Shown here: piece after piece, positions 63,350-64,000 of the stretch
How the letters are laid out: each line of letters opens with the position of its first letter
Position numbering within the stretch: the stretch's first letter is position 1
Assembly: GCF_923868895.1 (NCBI RefSeq)
Contig: NZ_OV350343.1
Location: 2,790,001-2,854,000, forward strand
From: Halomonas sp. TD01
GTDB taxonomy: Bacteria; Pseudomonadota; Gammaproteobacteria; Pseudomonadales; Halomonadaceae
Direction of reading: 5' to 3'
Length of the DNA stretch: 64,000 bases
Translations under genes and position numbers: made by a program
The notes under the pieces: model-generated
The model's input: the letters and a program-made list of their open reading frames with translations, nothing else
Database searches by the model: none
Told to the model about the DNA's origin: nothing

Positions 63350-63445
63350 ACTAGAACTCACTAATTAGTTTCGTTTGCAGCATTATATCAGGCTGCGACC
63401 ACAACATTGATTCGCCAATGCGATTCAGGCGAAAAGGAGGCCAAT

Positions 63446-64000
63446 ATGGCACAAGCATTTGATGCAGCGGCCCAGCAGGTACTGTTAACGCAGCGCGCCG
63501 AAGAGGCGCTGGCGCTGGCAAAAAAATTAGGCGCAGATGCTGCCGAAGTAGGCGCCAGTGTAGATCAGGGCCTTGGGGTTAGTGTTCGTCTTGGTGAAGT
63601 AGAAACTGTCGAGCTTTCACGTGACCAGGGAATTGCCATTACGCTTTATGTCGGTCAGCGCAAGGGTAGTGCCTCGTCTACCGATGCCAGCAGCGCGTCA
63701 ATTAAAGCGACCGTAGAGAAAGCCTTGGCGATTGCCCGTTATACGGGTGAGGATCCTGCTGCAGGATTAGCAGATGCGGCGCTAATGGCAACCGACCTAC
63801 CTGACCTCAAAGTGCATTATCCGTGGGCGTTGACGACTGACGAAGCAATCGATCTAGCATTGGCGTGTGAAAAAGCTGGGCGTGACGTGGCGGGGATTCA
63901 TCAGTCGGAAGGCGCTTCGCTCTCCAGTGGTGAGGGTGTGCGTGTTTACGCTAACAGCCACGGTTTCCTGGGCACTCAGAAAGGAAGTAGCCATTCGCTT
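63446..64000 (+). CDS. pmbA: Metalloprotease PmbA (TldE), 5' portion cut by window end
   Basis: An open frame of 185 codons running off the right edge with no stop. Translation begins MAQAFDAAAQQVLL and includes GVSVRLGEVETVELSRDQG and YVGQRKGSASSTDAS, the N-terminal barrel motif of TldE/PmbA. The ATG is preceded by a perfect AAGGAGG (63434-63440). The partner TldD is encoded upstream. The zinc-lacking C-terminal half is outside the window. Confidence 0.94.
   Translation, partial: MAQAFDAAAQQVLLTQRAEEALALAKKLGADAAEVGASVDQGLGVSVRLGEVETVELSRDQGIAITLYVGQRKGSASSTDASSASIKATVEKALAIARYTGEDPAAGLADAALMATDLPDLKVHYPWALTTDEAIDLALACEKAGRDVAGIHQSEGASLSSGEGVRVYANSHGFLGTQKGSSHSL

Overview
The window is chromosomal DNA from a gammaproteobacterium, most likely Halomonas or a close Halomonadaceae relative. 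This rests on the gene order (the Escherichia coli/Pseudomonas blocks psd-rsgA-orn-queG, nnr-tsaE-amiB-mutL-miaA-hfq-hflXKC-purA and mreBCD-maf-rng-yhdP-tldD), the acidic character of many proteins, and a full Mrp-type Na+/H+ antiporter beside a bacterial voltage-gated Na+ channel, as expected of a salt-loving organism. I see no rRNA, tRNA, CRISPR array, insertion sequence, prophage or integrase. The window looks like stable core chromosome, and no intergenic gap exceeds about 230 bases.

Layout. 1-5.6 kb: a chemoreceptor behind a flagellar-type (sigma-28) promoter, then parC and serB. 5.6-13.5 kb: a lipoprotein gene, a six-gene Mrp antiporter operon with fused mrpA/mrpB (minus strand), and a divergent BacNav-type ion channel. 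13.5-18.1 kb: leuA directly behind the channel gene, then the complete EF-P beta-lysylation locus (epmB, efp, epmA). 18.1-22.8 kb: psd, a RhdA-like sulfurtransferase, rsgA, orn, queG. 22.9-36 kb: nnr-tsaE-amiB-mutL-miaA-hfq-hflX-hflK-hflC-hisZ-purA, combining metabolite repair, tRNA modification, cell-wall cleavage, mismatch repair, RNA chaperone, membrane proteolysis control and purine/histidine synthesis. 36-45.5 kb: single genes (cobO, yajQ, pepN, a lipid kinase, an unrecognised acidic repeat lipoprotein, a cold-shock protein, a LysE exporter, slt, a DUF1232 protein). 45.5-49.2 kb: htpG behind a near-consensus heat-shock promoter, gpsA and sixA. 49.2-52.5 kb: gatCAB (minus strand). 52.7-64 kb: mreBCD-maf-rng-yhdP-tldD, darP/yjgA on the opposite strand, and the start of pmbA, which runs off the window.

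Functionally, most genes serve translation quality (EF-P and its modifiers, GatCAB, RsgA, HflX, TsaE, MiaA, QueG), envelope shape and turnover (MreBCD, AmiB, Slt, Psd, YhdP), proteostasis (HtpG, HflKC, TldD/PmbA, PepN) and Na+/pH homeostasis (Mrp and the channel). Many neighbouring genes overlap by TAATG or ATGA, implying translational coupling, and at least five genes appear to use GTG or TTG starts. Strong rho-independent terminators separate the units.

No clearly new multigene system is visible. The points most worth a second look are the Mrp/Na+ channel divergon with its array of AAGTG half-sites, the sigma-32 promoter whose -35 element contains the stop codon of the preceding gene, the terminator hairpin that abuts the parC ribosome-binding site, and the two-repeat acidic lipoprotein.
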